Positions 15,386 through 25,062 are shown, counted from the stretch's first letter. The stretch is DNA of 64,000 nt from Bowmanella yangjiangensis (GCF_017255015.1 NZ_JAFKCS010000001.1:182772-246771), one strand, 5' to 3'. Translations and numbers: made by a program. Notes: generated by a model not told the origin, from the sequence alone.

Positions 15386-16351
15386 CTAGTGAGAAATGAT
15401 GCCGTAGCCCAGGTAGCCAGTGTAACTGAAATAGATCCCCAGTAGTACCGCGCCCTCCAAGCGCGTAATGCGACCGGGGCCCTTGATACCTATTGCCATC
15501 ACCAGCAACCCGACAGTGAGCACCAGCATCAGCGCCCAATCACGGGTTAATACTTCTGATTCAACGGTCAGCGGGTGGATACCGGCAGCGATACCTACCA
15601 CCGCCAGGGTATTAAACAGGTTGGAGCCGATAACGTTGCCAATCGCCAAGTCATGTTCACCTTTCTTGGCGGCCATAATGGAGGAGGCAAGTTCGGGCAA
15701 TGAGGTGCCGATGGCCACAATAGTCAGGCCGATGATCAGATCGCTAACCCCTAAGGATTGAGCCACAGTGACTGCACCCCATACCAGCATGCGGGAGCTC
15801 AACACTAAGAACAGCAGGCCGATGACTAACCAGATGACCGCCAGTTTCAGTGACATGGGATGGCTGTCCAGCTCATCGTCGACCTCACTGGCCAGGATGT
15901 CTTGGCGCTGACTCAGGCCTTCTTTGATAGACCACCCCATAAGGCCAAGCAGAACCACGAGTAAGATTGCCGCATCTACTCCGCCTAGATGCCCATCATA
16001 AATCAGCCAGCCTGCCAGCAAAGTGACGGCCAGGAGAATGGGTAATTCTTTACGAATAATCTGGGATTGCACGGCAATGGGAGCAATTAAAGCGGTAACA
16101 CCCAGGATCAGAGCAATGTTGGTGATATTCGAGCCGTAAGCATTGCCCAATGCCAGGCCTGGATTGCCATCTGATGCGGCAAGGGCCGAGACCACCATCT
16201 CAGGTGCGGATGTACCGAAACCGATAATTACAATACCAATCAGCAACGAAGGCATGCCCATATGCTTAGCCGTGGCCGCTGCCCCTTCGACGAATTTGTC
16301 TGCGCTCCATACCAGTAGAACCAGTCCTACCAAAATTGCCAAAGTTGCCAT
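15386..16351 (-). CDS. YrbG-type calcium/sodium antiporter
   Basis: 321 residues. The frame is open to 16444, but the ATG at 16351 (MATLAILVGLVLLVWSADKF) removes a charged 31-residue tail and has purine-rich GGAGGAGAAGAGAG upstream. Ten membrane helices form two inverted repeats, each with an Na/Ca exchanger motif: GFGTSAPEMVVSALAA with GNAYGSNITN, and AIGTSLPELASSIMAA with GNVIGSNLFN. The conserved acidic residues in both PE motifs bind the cation. It exchanges Ca2+ for Na+ or H+ in the inner membrane. Confidence 0.88.
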   Translation of the reverse strand: MATLAILVGLVLLVWSADKFVEGAAATAKHMGMPSLLIGIVIIGFGTSAPEMVVSALAASDGNPGLALGNAYGSNITNIALILGVTALIAPIAVQSQIIRKELPILLAVTLLAGWLIYDGHLGGVDAAILLVVLLGLMGWSIKEGLSQRQDILASEVDDELDSHPMSLKLAVIWLVIGLLFLVLSSRMLVWGAVTVAQSLGVSDLIIGLTIVAIGTSLPELASSIMAAKKGEHDLAIGNVIGSNLFNTLAVVGIAAGIHPLTVESEVLTRDWALMLVLTVGLLVMAIGIKGPGRITRLEGAVLLGIYFSYTGYLGYGIISH

Positions 16352-16507
16352 GGTCACTCTCTTCTCCTCCAGATTTGCGCGCCTTTGTACCTTAAGGCGC
16401 GTGTCAGGTAAACGGCTTTCAGGAAAAATAACGCGGATAGACAAAGACTATCCTTAGCGTTTGTATGTTACCTGACGGGGTCATTCAATTTTCAGTTTGT
16501 ACAGTGG

Positions 16508-17170
16508 CTACCCCACTGATTCGTGAACGCTGTTTTCTCCCAGCAATTCTTCGTAGCCAATCAGCGCCCCAAGACCGAGTAAAATGCTGCCGGATATTCT
16601 GTCCTGCCATAACGGAAACTGGGCATGTTGCGACAACCAGTTACCTAATTTGTGTGACAACAACGCCACCAGTAAATCGCAGCATAATGCGATAAGCATA
16701 TACACCATGCCCAGTACCAGCAATTGGCTGCTAATGGGGCCGGCCTCTGGCCTGACAAATTGTGGTAAAAAGGCCAGGAAGAACAATGCGGTTTTGGGGT
16801 TGGTTAGTTCAACCACAACGCTTTGGCGGAAAATGCGAGCCTTGCTCCAGGGTTTTAACCTGGTTTGCTGTGGCTGCCCATCGGGTTTAGCCATTAAATA
16901 ACTTATGCCCAGATAAATCAGGTAAGCGGCACCAGCGAGCTTAAGTAGGGTATAAGCCAGCGGGGAGTATTTGAATATGGCCGCCAGTCCCAATGCTGTG
17001 GCGATAACATAGATAAATGAACCTATGGCCAGTCCGCCTGCTGCGGCAACGCCCGCCTGATGTCCCTGCGACAGGCTACGGGCCATAATGTACAGATTCG
17101 ATGGGCCGGGTGATAGGCTGAGTAACAGCGCAGCCAATGAAAAGGTCAGTAGGATATCCAAAGAGGGCAT
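16508..17170 (-). CDS. LysE/RhtB-family exporter
   Basis: 220 residues with five to six membrane helices. The signature SLSPGPSNLYIMARSLSQGHQAGVAAAGGL lies near residues 18-47 in pieces typical of LysE/RhtB exporters, and the central ELTNPKTALFFLAFLPQFV is the second family motif. These proteins export amino acids or homoserine-lactone-like molecules; the substrate cannot be told from sequence. The start codon lies 4 nt after the stop of the amidotransferase gene upstream, so the two are probably co-transcribed. Confidence 0.88.
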   Translation of the reverse strand: MPSLDILLTFSLAALLLSLSPGPSNLYIMARSLSQGHQAGVAAAGGLAIGSFIYVIATALGLAAIFKYSPLAYTLLKLAGAAYLIYLGISYLMAKPDGQPQQTRLKPWSKARIFRQSVVVELTNPKTALFFLAFLPQFVRPEAGPISSQLLVLGMVYMLIALCCDLLVALLSHKLGNWLSQHAQFPLWQDRISGSILLGLGALIGYEELLGENSVHESVG

Positions 17171-17174
17171 AGTG

Positions 17175-17954
17175 TTACTCCTGTTTGTGGCCTATGGCCT
17201 CGCCCCGATGAAACAGTTGCCACTGCCCAGGTTGCATCTTATGCCATTGCTCGTTGCAGGTAAGGGGTTCGGTGGCGATAACGGTGACCACATCGTTAGG
17301 GGTGGTTTCACGGGTGAAATCGATGTCCACATCAATATCTGACAATCTGGCAATACCAAAAGGCGCACGCCGGGTGATCCAGTGTAGCTTGGTGGTGCAA
17401 TAAGCTAAAAGGTATTCCCCGTCGGACAGCAACATATTAAACACCCCCATTTCCCGCAGGATGTCGGCTTTTTTGCGGACAAAGTTAAACGCCTGACGGC
17501 GGCTCTTGGGTTTGTTCGGATAGTGTTTATCCAGTTCACTGAGCAAAAAGCAGAAGGCGCGTTCACTGTCGGTGGTGCCCACAGGGGTAAAACGAGCGGT
17601 TGGCAGACTTTGGTGATCTTTTAGCTGGCCGTTGTGGGCATAGGTCCAGTAGCGTCCCCACAATTCGCGGGTGAAGGGGTGGGTATTCTCCAGCCCTACG
17701 CGGCCACGATTGGCCTGACGGATGTGAGCGACCACAGCGGTGCTTTTGATCGGATAGTCCGAGACCAGTCTGGCCACTTCGGATTCATGGCTGGGCATAG
17801 GATCTTTAAAGGTGCAAACCCCTTTGTTCTGGTAAAAGGCCACGCCCCAACCATCGCGGTGCGGCCCGGTGCGCCCTCCGCGCTCGCGCAATCCTTTAAA
17901 GCTAAAGCAGATATCTGTCGGTACATTGGCCGACATGCCCAGTAATTCGCACAT
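17175..17954 (-). CDS. Class II glutamine amidotransferase, YafJ-like
   Basis: 259 residues. Cys2 becomes the N-terminal nucleophile after Met removal (MCELLGMSANVPTDI), as in Ntn-type class II amidotransferases. Further family landmarks are GPHRDGWGVAF, AHIRQANRGRVGLENTHPF and the NG pair in YAHNGQLKDH that forms the oxyanion hole. There is no synthase domain, so the acceptor is unknown, as for YafJ/EgtC-like proteins. Normal length. Downstream it is tightly linked to the LysE exporter. Confidence 0.9.
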   Translation of the reverse strand: MCELLGMSANVPTDICFSFKGLRERGGRTGPHRDGWGVAFYQNKGVCTFKDPMPSHESEVARLVSDYPIKSTAVVAHIRQANRGRVGLENTHPFTRELWGRYWTYAHNGQLKDHQSLPTARFTPVGTTDSERAFCFLLSELDKHYPNKPKSRRQAFNFVRKKADILREMGVFNMLLSDGEYLLAYCTTKLHWITRRAPFGIARLSDIDVDIDFTRETTPNDVVTVIATEPLTCNEQWHKMQPGQWQLFHRGEAIGHKQE

Positions 17955-18036
17955 AAAACAGCAAGATAAAGGTGACTTGCGGCTTAGTGTACCATTTCTG
18001 CCAATGGACAGCGTAACGGGTTATGGATGTGATGTT

Positions 18037-18058
18037 GGGCCAGGCTAGTGCCTGGCCC
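18037..18058 (-). terminator. Strong hairpin after putA
   Basis: GGGCCAGGC and GCCTGGCCC form a 9-bp perfect stem with loop TAGT, just 10 nt beyond the putA stop on the minus strand. No U-run follows, so it may be a rho-assisted or RNA-stabilising element. Confidence 0.5.
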
Positions 18059-18067
18059 ATGGCATCA

Positions 18068-21000
18068 TTAGTCGCCGAGGCTCAGCAGCGTGGTATTGCC
18101 GCCGATAGCGGTAATATTGTTGGTGCGGGTTTTCTCAGTAACAAAGCGGGTTAGGTAGTGTGGGCCGCCGGCTTTAGGGCCGGTACCGGACAGTCCCTGG
18201 CCGCCAAATGGTTGTACGCCAACCACAGCACCAATCTGGTTACGGTTAATGTACACATTACCTACATTTACGCGATCAGCGATATAGGCTGCTTTTGACT
18301 CGTTGCGAGTGTGGATGCCCAGTGTCAGGCCAAAGCCTGTGGCGTTAATGTCGTTGATGACCTGATCCAGCTTTTCTGCCTGATAGCGCACCACATGCAG
18401 GATAGGGCCGAAGTGCTCTTTATGCAGTTCACTGATGCTGCCAATTTCCACCGCGGTTGGGCACACGAAGCTACCTTCCGCTGTGTCTTCTGGCATGGTC
18501 GCGGTTGCCAGCAGCTTACCGGTTTTGCTGATGGTGGCAATATGCTCGTTGAGGCAACTTTGAGCGCGGGTGTCGATGACAGGGCCAACATCAGTTTTAT
18601 AATTGATGGGGTTACCCACGCTTAGCTCAGCCATAGCGCCTTTGAGCAGATCCAAAACCCGCTCGGCAACGTCATCCTGAACATACATCACACGCAGCGC
18701 AGAACAGCGCTGGCCAGCACTCATAAAGGCCGATTGAACCGCATCTTTGACGACTTGTTCAGGCAGGGCGGTGCTGTCTACGATCATGGCATTCTGGCCG
18801 CCCGTTTCGGCGATCAGTGTGGCAATGGCGCCATCCCGTGAAGCTAGCGCGCGGTTGATGGCTTTGGCAGTATCTGTACTGCCGGTGAAGCACACGCCTG
18901 TTACCCGCTCATCGCTGGACAGTTTGCCGCCGACTTCACTGCCACGGCCTGGCAGCAATTGAATTGCACCGGCTGGGATACCGGCCTCCAGCATTAACTG
19001 TACAGCACGATAGGCCACCAGACTGGTTTGCTCAGCGGGTTTGGCGATAACGGTATTGCCGGTGACCAACGCCGCTACGATCTGGCCGGTAAAGATGGCC
19101 AGTGGGAAGTTCCAGGGGCTGATACAGGCAAATACACCTCGCCCTTGTACAAATAGCTCGTTCAACTCACCTGTGGGGCCTGCCAATGGGCCATGGTAGG
19201 CATAAAGCTTGCGTGCTTCGATGGCGTAGTAACGACAGAAGTCCACGGCTTCGCGTACTTCATCAATACCGTCTTGCAGTAATTTACCGGCTTCCAGGGT
19301 GCACAGCGCGATCAGTTCGTGCTTATGCTGTTCCATCAAGTCAGCAAATTTTTCCAAGGCTTCTGCCCGGTTTTCTACCGGCGTGCGGTTCCACTCAGGG
19401 AAAGCTTGATAGGCGGCGGCAATAGCCTGCTCGGCAATGCTTGCATCAGCAAAGTGGATAGTACCAACTTGCTGCGCGCGGTTCTGCGGCGAGCACACTT
19501 GTACTAATTCCCCCTGGTTCAGGGTTTTACCGTTGATAATTGGGCCACCTTGCCATTGTTTACCAACAAAGCCGGTAACAGCGCTCATAAAGGGTTGAAA
19601 CATGGACTCAATATGCAAGTTGGTACCTTCGGAATTCTGACGGTTAGTAAAAATCTGAGTGGGCAATGGAATCTTGTCATTGGCCAAACTCGGCAGATGC
19701 TGCAGGCTCTCCAGCGGGTGATTGACCAGCGAAGAAACCGGCGTATTAGGGTCAACCAGCTTATGTACAAAGGAGCTGTTGGCGCCATTTTCCAGCAGAC
19801 GGCGGACCAGATAGGGCAACAGATCCTTATGCGCCCCGACTGGCGCGTAAATACGCACATTAGTGCGACCAGACTGGCCCAGTACACAGTCGTACAGCTC
19901 ATCACCCATACCGTGCAGGCGCTGGAATTCAAATTCCCGCTCACCGGCCATGCGGCGAATAGCAACAACAGTGTGAGCATTGTGCGTGGCGAACATAGGG
20001 TAAATAGCGCCTTGCGTATGCTCACTCAACAGAAAACGAGCGCAGGCCAGGTAGCTGGCGTCAGTACTGGCTTTACGGGTGTAGACAGGATAGTTGTCCA
20101 GGCCCATTTGCTGGCACAACTTGATTTCGGTATCCCAGTAGGCACCTTTGACCAGACGAACCGGGATCACATCGCCCTGTTCCTTCGCCAGTTGGGCAAT
20201 CCACATCAATACCGGCAAGGCGCGTTTGGAATAAGCCTGTACCACAATACCCAGCTGTCCCCAGCCCTGGATTTCCTGACTTCTGTAAATCTTCTCGATA
20301 AGTTTCAGAGACAGTTCCAGACGGTCGGCTTCTTCAGCGTCAATATTCACCCCGACATTGTGGCTGCGTGCCAGGGCGATGAGTTTGATTACCGACTCGG
20401 CCATTTCTCCCAAGACGCGGTCTTCGCAGGCCACTTCATAGCGCGGGTGCAAGGCCGATAACTTGATCGATATGGTTGGCGGTGCTGGGTATTCGTCACG
20501 GATGTTCTCTTTACCTATGGCTTTGATGGCATCGGCGTACGCTGTCCAGTATTTGTCGGCATCTTCTTGGGTCAGGGCTGCTTCACCCAGCATGTCATAG
20601 GAATGGGTGTAGCCTACCTTGCGCTGCTTACGGCTGGCTTTCAGGGCTTCTTCAATAGTGCGGCCCAAAACAAACTGCTTACCCATGATTTTCATGGCGG
20701 CGTACATGGCGTTACGCACTACCGGCTCGCCCAGGCGTGAAACCATACGATCGAATACTGATTCGCTGATACTCCCGGAAGATTTATCCAAATGGAAAAG
20801 TTTGCCGGTCAGCATCAGGCCCCAGGTCGAGGCGTTTACCAATAAGGAATCACTCTGGCTTAGGTGTGCACGCCAGTTGGCGCCTGATAGCTTGTCTTTA
20901 ATTAGTGCATCAGCCGTTCCTGCATCTGGAATACGCAGCAATGCTTCAGCCAGACACATGAGGATGACACCTTCTTGAGTATCCAGGCTGTATTGCTGCA

Positions 21001-21232
21001 AGAAGGCTGAAATGCCGTCGCCGCCTTTGGCCTCTTTACGCACTTGCTCTACCAATGCGGTAGCGTCAACACGTATGGCATCCAAACTTTGTTGTTCACA
21101 AGGAATCAGGCTTAGCAATTCCTGCAGATAATCGTTTTCGTCAACAATATAGTTGTCGCTGATAATGGCCGGCAACGCGGCAAGCGGAGGCAGCTGATAG
21201 CTGTCATTGAAGAGTTCGCTGGCTTTAAACAT
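18068..21232 (-). CDS. putA: Bifunctional proline dehydrogenase / L-glutamate-gamma-semialdehyde dehydrogenase PutA
   Basis: The frame opens at 21307, but the ATG at 21232 (MFKASELFNDSYQLPPL) has a GGAG site and gives 1054 aa. The N-terminal half is the FAD-dependent proline dehydrogenase (GWGQLGIVVQAYSKRALPVL, RLVKGAYWDTEIK, VRIYAPVG). The C-terminal half is an aldehyde dehydrogenase with FTGSTDTAK, general-base Glu in AETGGQNAMI and nucleophile Cys in SAGQRCSALR, near residue 820. It oxidises proline to glutamate with FAD and NAD+. The ribbon-helix-helix DNA-binding domain of E. coli PutA is absent, so this is the bifunctional form and cannot repress its own gene. Confidence 0.95.
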   Translation of the reverse strand: MFKASELFNDSYQLPPLAALPAIISDNYIVDENDYLQELLSLIPCEQQSLDAIRVDATALVEQVRKEAKGGDGISAFLQQYSLDTQEGVILMCLAEALLRIPDAGTADALIKDKLSGANWRAHLSQSDSLLVNASTWGLMLTGKLFHLDKSSGSISESVFDRMVSRLGEPVVRNAMYAAMKIMGKQFVLGRTIEEALKASRKQRKVGYTHSYDMLGEAALTQEDADKYWTAYADAIKAIGKENIRDEYPAPPTISIKLSALHPRYEVACEDRVLGEMAESVIKLIALARSHNVGVNIDAEEADRLELSLKLIEKIYRSQEIQGWGQLGIVVQAYSKRALPVLMWIAQLAKEQGDVIPVRLVKGAYWDTEIKLCQQMGLDNYPVYTRKASTDASYLACARFLLSEHTQGAIYPMFATHNAHTVVAIRRMAGEREFEFQRLHGMGDELYDCVLGQSGRTNVRIYAPVGAHKDLLPYLVRRLLENGANSSFVHKLVDPNTPVSSLVNHPLESLQHLPSLANDKIPLPTQIFTNRQNSEGTNLHIESMFQPFMSAVTGFVGKQWQGGPIINGKTLNQGELVQVCSPQNRAQQVGTIHFADASIAEQAIAAAYQAFPEWNRTPVENRAEALEKFADLMEQHKHELIALCTLEAGKLLQDGIDEVREAVDFCRYYAIEARKLYAYHGPLAGPTGELNELFVQGRGVFACISPWNFPLAIFTGQIVAALVTGNTVIAKPAEQTSLVAYRAVQLMLEAGIPAGAIQLLPGRGSEVGGKLSSDERVTGVCFTGSTDTAKAINRALASRDGAIATLIAETGGQNAMIVDSTALPEQVVKDAVQSAFMSAGQRCSALRVMYVQDDVAERVLDLLKGAMAELSVGNPINYKTDVGPVIDTRAQSCLNEHIATISKTGKLLATATMPEDTAEGSFVCPTAVEIGSISELHKEHFGPILHVVRYQAEKLDQVINDINATGFGLTLGIHTRNESKAAYIADRVNVGNVYINRNQIGAVVGVQPFGGQGLSGTGPKAGGPHYLTRFVTEKTRTNNITAIGGNTTLLSLGD

Positions 21233-21342
21233 AAAAACCCACTCCAGTAACACTGGGCTTAGGCCCGACCAAAACCGGGTGTAAGAATTATGTAACCAGA
21301 CACCCACCTAATTTTCGCGGAGTATATAGACCAGATTGCTTA

Positions 21343-21352
21343 TTGTATACAA
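21343..21352. promoter_or_regulatory. TTGTATACAA palindrome in the putA promoter region
   Basis: A perfect 10-bp dyad about 110 nt before the putA start. GntR-family regulators often bind GTATAC-centred dyads, and this PutA lacks its own DNA-binding domain, so an operator is plausible. A chance AT-rich palindrome is also possible. Confidence 0.25.
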
Positions 21353-21475
21353 AATGCAATGTACTTTTTTGGGCTGTCGTTTTTCAACCGCTAACAGTAA
21401 ACCAACTCTGTGGCTAAGTGGTATCTAAAAGCCTTTAAAATCAGGCGTTCTGGCTATGTTCCGGCTAAGCATGGG

Positions 21476-21507
21476 CAAATAAATAAGCCCGGTAAAGACC
21501 GGGCTTA
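21476..21507 (-). terminator. Intrinsic terminator after the YgiM-like gene
   Basis: A 10-bp perfect stem, TAAGCCCGGT and ACCGGGCTTA with loop AAAG, is followed on the minus strand by TTTATTTG. It lies 70 nt after the stop of the gene at 21577. Confidence 0.75.
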
Positions 21508-21576
21508 GCGACTAAAACTGACTCAGTGTTAAGTCAACTTTACAAAATGATCGAATGATCTGGAAAGGCGATGTGT

Positions 21577-22188
21577 CTACATCCAGCCATCATTACGACG
21601 ACGTTTTCTGGGGATCAGCATAACAATTACGCCCAGCACTATGCCAACCAGGCCGATAATGCCGCCGCGGGTCAGCCATTCAAGCTGCACCTTGTTGTCT
21701 TTGTTCGATAGCTCACGTTCAATCCTGTCGTGACGAGTCTGGAGTTCATCGAGTTTCGACTGCATTTGCTTATTACGAGAATTGAGATCGAGAATCTGCT
21801 GGTTTAGCAGATCGTTTTTTTGCTGGGCATCCTGCAGCGCAACTTGTGTATCTGACAAATTTTGCTGTAGCTGCGGCATGGCCTCGCGAACTGAGGGATT
21901 TTCATTGATAAAGCGGGAATCTACCCAACCAGTACGCTGCTTATCATCGATGATTTCAACAAAACCTTCAGTGTTGTCTCTCTGCAACAAAGTGACCTTA
22001 GTTCCCGCTGTCACTGAACCCAAAATGCGATAGTTGCGTCCAGGACCTGCATGCATAAAGGTATAAAGATCATCCGCGATATACACGGTTTCACCATCGG
22101 CGTCGTTGGGTTCCTGAGCCAGGACAGGGGATTGCATAAACAGGCCTGTCAGACAGATGATTAAAGAAAATGAACGAATTTTTGACAT
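21577..22188 (-). CDS. ygiM: TIGR04211/YgiM-like SH3 domain membrane protein
   Basis: 203 residues. A signal peptide (residues 1-24, ending PVLAQ) is followed by a bacterial SH3 domain (VYIADDLYTFMHAGPGRNYRILGSV, then TEGFVEIIDDKQRTGWVDSRFI), a coiled coil at about 105-165 (LNQQILDLNSRNKQMQSKLDELQ) and a C-terminal membrane helix followed by RKRRRN. This order matches the YgiM/TIGR04211 family: a periplasmic, membrane-anchored protein of unclear role. It is divergent from the CYTH-CHAD gene; ygiM and ygiF are also neighbours in E. coli. Confidence 0.88.
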   Translation of the reverse strand: MSKIRSFSLIICLTGLFMQSPVLAQEPNDADGETVYIADDLYTFMHAGPGRNYRILGSVTAGTKVTLLQRDNTEGFVEIIDDKQRTGWVDSRFINENPSVREAMPQLQQNLSDTQVALQDAQQKNDLLNQQILDLNSRNKQMQSKLDELQTRHDRIERELSNKDNKVQLEWLTRGGIIGLVGIVLGVIVMLIPRKRRRNDGWM

Positions 22189-22334
22189 GGGAGAAATAAG
22201 TCAGCCGGGTTGTAAATTTTTTAGATGGTATGGCCTGTACCTCGCAAAGGCAAGTGATTGGTGTGATTGGTCAATTGCCAAGTTGACCGCAATAGGGTTA
22301 AGGTTGGGGTTTGGCGAGTTCTTAATTCGTATAC

Positions 22335-23849
22335 ATGGAAACTGAAATAGAATTGAAATTGCTGGTCTGCAGTGACCTTGATGTGGTCGAACTGCTGAAA
22401 AGTAAGCTACTGCCTGGGCTGCAGGCACAAAGCTCATGCCGTCAGATGGCGCTATCCAATCGCTACTATGACACCCCGGATAAACAATTGCGTGGCATGG
22501 ATATGGGGTTTAGGGTGCGTGGCCGGGATGGGCGCTTTCAACAAACCTTGAAAACCGCCGGAAAGATCCAGGGCGGATTGCATCAACGCCCCGAGTACAA
22601 TGTTGAGCTGTCAGACCAATACCCCGATCTGAGTTTATTTGAATCCAGCATTTTTCCCGACGGTGTTTCTGTAGCGGCCTTACAGTCTGCACTGGTGCCA
22701 CTCTTTACTACCCATTTTCAGCGTTGTGCCATCGAATTGGTGTTTGAAAGTGGGACAGAATTGGAGTTGGTGTATGACAAAGGACAGGTGGCAACGGAGT
22801 CCCATCAGCAGCCAATTAATGAAATGGAAATCGAGCTGAAAAAAGGTGATGTCGGCGAGATATTTGTATTGGCCAGACAATTGAGTGACTTGATGCCGCT
22901 GCGCCTGGGCGCATTTAGTAAGGCTGCTCGTGGCTATTTGCTGGCGGCGGGTCAGGAGTTAACACCCAAACCGTTGCCGGATTTCCTAGTATTGCAGGAG
23001 TCTGATTCATTGGAGCAGGCCTTTATAAAGGCTGTGCATTATGGCATGGATTACTGGCAGTACCATGAACAATGCTATCTGGAAACGCAAAAGCCCAGAG
23101 CCCTGGCCGGTATGCGCGCGGGTATTCAACTGGTATCACAAGCCATCAGTTTGTATTTGCCAATGCTACAGTGCGACACATTGCTGGAATTGCAAGCCCG
23201 GCTGATACAGTTAAATAACGACTGGTACTGGGCTGAAAACTTACTGGCGATTAAAACACTGCGTTCCCGTAAGGGCCCATTTCGTAAGCGCTTGGCAAAA
23301 AGTGAGGAGTTACTTAGTTATCTGCGCGGGCGTTACGAAGGTTTGTTACTCCATTATCAACCGGACAACTTGATTCAACGCCAGCAAAGTGGCCAGTTAC
23401 AGGTTGATTTAGCTGCGTTGGCATTTGAGCAACCCTGGCGAGCCAGCGGCAATGCCTGGTCTTCGCCTGTGCAGGAGCATGCGAGAGGGTGGCTGGCACA
23501 AGGCTGGTTTGCCATCAGTCAAAGCATGCCTCGTAAAAAGAAGTTTAGCGCGCAGAACTATATTTCCAGTGAACCTCTGCTGCGTCAGACTTTGTTTAAT
23601 GGACTGTTTTTAGCGGGTTTATTCAGCCCTGAACACCGTGATCAATTCCGCGCACCCTGGTTAGATATCATCGATGGCATAGATGAGCTTAACGCTTTGC
23701 ATCTGCTAAAGTCTGAGTTAGATGTGGCCGATGTGCAAGACAAGGACGAATTACTGGTTTGGTGCAAAGACAAGATGGCCCATCTGCTGGACGTGATGGA
23801 ACAAAGTCGCAAGGCGGCACTGAAAATGGAACCCTACTGGAAACCTTGA
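22335..23849 (+). CDS. ygiF: CYTH-CHAD inorganic triphosphatase, YgiF-like
   Basis: 504 residues. The N-terminal CYTH domain starts with the ExExK motif (METEIELKLLV) and has further tunnel residues (NRYYDTPDKQLRGMDMGFRVR, LKTAGKIQGG, EMEIELKKG). The C-terminal half, from about residue 225, is a CHAD domain with conserved basic and His residues, known to bind polyphosphate. The E. coli counterpart hydrolyses inorganic triphosphate. The two lobes have normal lengths. The next gene begins 1 nt after the stop. Confidence 0.88.
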   Translation: METEIELKLLVCSDLDVVELLKSKLLPGLQAQSSCRQMALSNRYYDTPDKQLRGMDMGFRVRGRDGRFQQTLKTAGKIQGGLHQRPEYNVELSDQYPDLSLFESSIFPDGVSVAALQSALVPLFTTHFQRCAIELVFESGTELELVYDKGQVATESHQQPINEMEIELKKGDVGEIFVLARQLSDLMPLRLGAFSKAARGYLLAAGQELTPKPLPDFLVLQESDSLEQAFIKAVHYGMDYWQYHEQCYLETQKPRALAGMRAGIQLVSQAISLYLPMLQCDTLLELQARLIQLNNDWYWAENLLAIKTLRSRKGPFRKRLAKSEELLSYLRGRYEGLLLHYQPDNLIQRQQSGQLQVDLAALAFEQPWRASGNAWSSPVQEHARGWLAQGWFAISQSMPRKKKFSAQNYISSEPLLRQTLFNGLFLAGLFSPEHRDQFRAPWLDIIDGIDELNALHLLKSELDVADVQDKDELLVWCKDKMAHLLDVMEQSRKAALKMEPYWKP

Positions 23850-23850
23850 T

Positions 23851-24990
23851 GTGCTGAACGGCCTGGTTGATACATACCAGGTCAATGGAACATACATGCT
23901 ATTAAGTCAAACTCAAATTCTGTTGCTGGCAGCGTTGGCATTGTGGCTGGTTCCGTTGCTATTTATCTGGCTGCGCTATAGCCGTTTACCGCATGCGCAG
24001 GAATTACTGCTCGCCATACTCTTCCTGCCTTCTTTGCTGACTGACCAACTGATACTGTCCTTTGATAGTCAATCCCGTTGGGCTTTTCTGGCAGGGTTGT
24101 TTAATGGTATGCCGGTAATTGTCGCTGCCCTATTGGTTTTGGCTGTGGCTAAAACCGTGTTGGAAAAGGGCCTTTATCTGGTTTGGCCGATTTGGGCCTG
24201 CGTCTCTTTGGCGGTTTTACTGCAGATCCCCTTTTTGCTAATACCATTGGAGGATAAGCTACAGTTATTGCAGCAGCCTTTGCTCGGCAACTTGGCGGCG
24301 CACTGGCCGCTCTATGCCTACCTGGCCTTGTGTCATTTCATGGTGTTGTTCCTTGCCTTTAACGTCGAACAGAAGATCAGTGATTACCAGGCACATTTGT
24401 CTGATCAGGTGGTTGATGTGCATTTCTACCGCATGTCGGTGGCAGTGAAGCTATTCGGTGGTTTGATTATGCTGGCATTTGTTAGTCTAGTGTTGACCAT
24501 GCTGGTGGCTTTTGACCTGTTACCTTTTGACCACTGGCGGGAGTTTATTCATCTTGGCTATTACTTTCTGTTTATTGCCCTCAGCATCACATTGATGGAG
24601 TCCCGGCGGTATTCACCTTCTCCGCTAGACTATAAACAGCTCTCAGAACCTCATCACAGTGAAGCCTATTTGCAGGAGATCTTACATAGTGCAGAGAAAG
24701 CCATGATTCAGCATAAGGCGTATAAGATTATTGGCCTTAGGATCAAAGAGTTTGCTGAGCTCGCTAAGGTGAATCCCAGCGCCCTGGCTATCGCCACCCG
24801 TAAGCTGTTAAACCGTAACTTTCGTGCCTTTGTTTACCACTATCGTCTGGAATATGCCAAGAACGTGCTAATGCGCAGTGACGCTCGAGTGTCGGCTGTG
24901 GCGAAACGTCTGGGCTTCGATTCCGAAAAGTTCCTAAGTGGGGTATTTGTCAAATACATAGAGCAGATGGGTAAAGATGGGGGACATTAG
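23851..24990 (+). CDS. Membrane-anchored AraC-family regulator
   Basis: 379 residues from the GTG at 23851; the ATG at 23896 (364 aa, beginning MLLSQTQILLL just before the first helix) is an equally good start. About seven membrane helices fill residues 20-250, with no cytoplasmic sensor. After a linker, the C-terminal ~100 residues form an AraC-type double HTH (IGLRIKEFAELAKVNPSALAIATRKL, FRAFVYHYRLEYAKNVLM, SAVAKRLGFDSEKFLSGVF). It probably binds DNA from the inner membrane and senses a lipophilic or membrane signal. It is almost contiguous with the YgiF-like gene; the link between them is unclear. Confidence 0.78.
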   Translation: MLNGLVDTYQVNGTYMLLSQTQILLLAALALWLVPLLFIWLRYSRLPHAQELLLAILFLPSLLTDQLILSFDSQSRWAFLAGLFNGMPVIVAALLVLAVAKTVLEKGLYLVWPIWACVSLAVLLQIPFLLIPLEDKLQLLQQPLLGNLAAHWPLYAYLALCHFMVLFLAFNVEQKISDYQAHLSDQVVDVHFYRMSVAVKLFGGLIMLAFVSLVLTMLVAFDLLPFDHWREFIHLGYYFLFIALSITLMESRRYSPSPLDYKQLSEPHHSEAYLQEILHSAEKAMIQHKAYKIIGLRIKEFAELAKVNPSALAIATRKLLNRNFRAFVYHYRLEYAKNVLMRSDARVSAVAKRLGFDSEKFLSGVFVKYIEQMGKDGGH

Positions 24991-25062
24991 CCAGTTGGCT
25001 CATCCAGGCCTTAAATTAGTGAAAAAAGATAAATAATTCAGATGTTTGTAACAAGAGATTTT

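Larger units (their letters stand above)
21233..21576. other. 344-nt intergenic region between putA and the YgiM-like gene
   Basis: No coding frame with a ribosome site is visible. It contains the putA promoter area, a TTGTATACAA palindrome at 21343-21352 and the terminator of the YgiM-like gene at 21476-21507. Confidence 0.6.

Noticed and set aside
19550-20461. 303-codon plus-strand open frame opposite putA
   Set aside because: It lies wholly antisense to putA, has no ribosome site or recognisable domain, and reads like the complement of a long coding strand.
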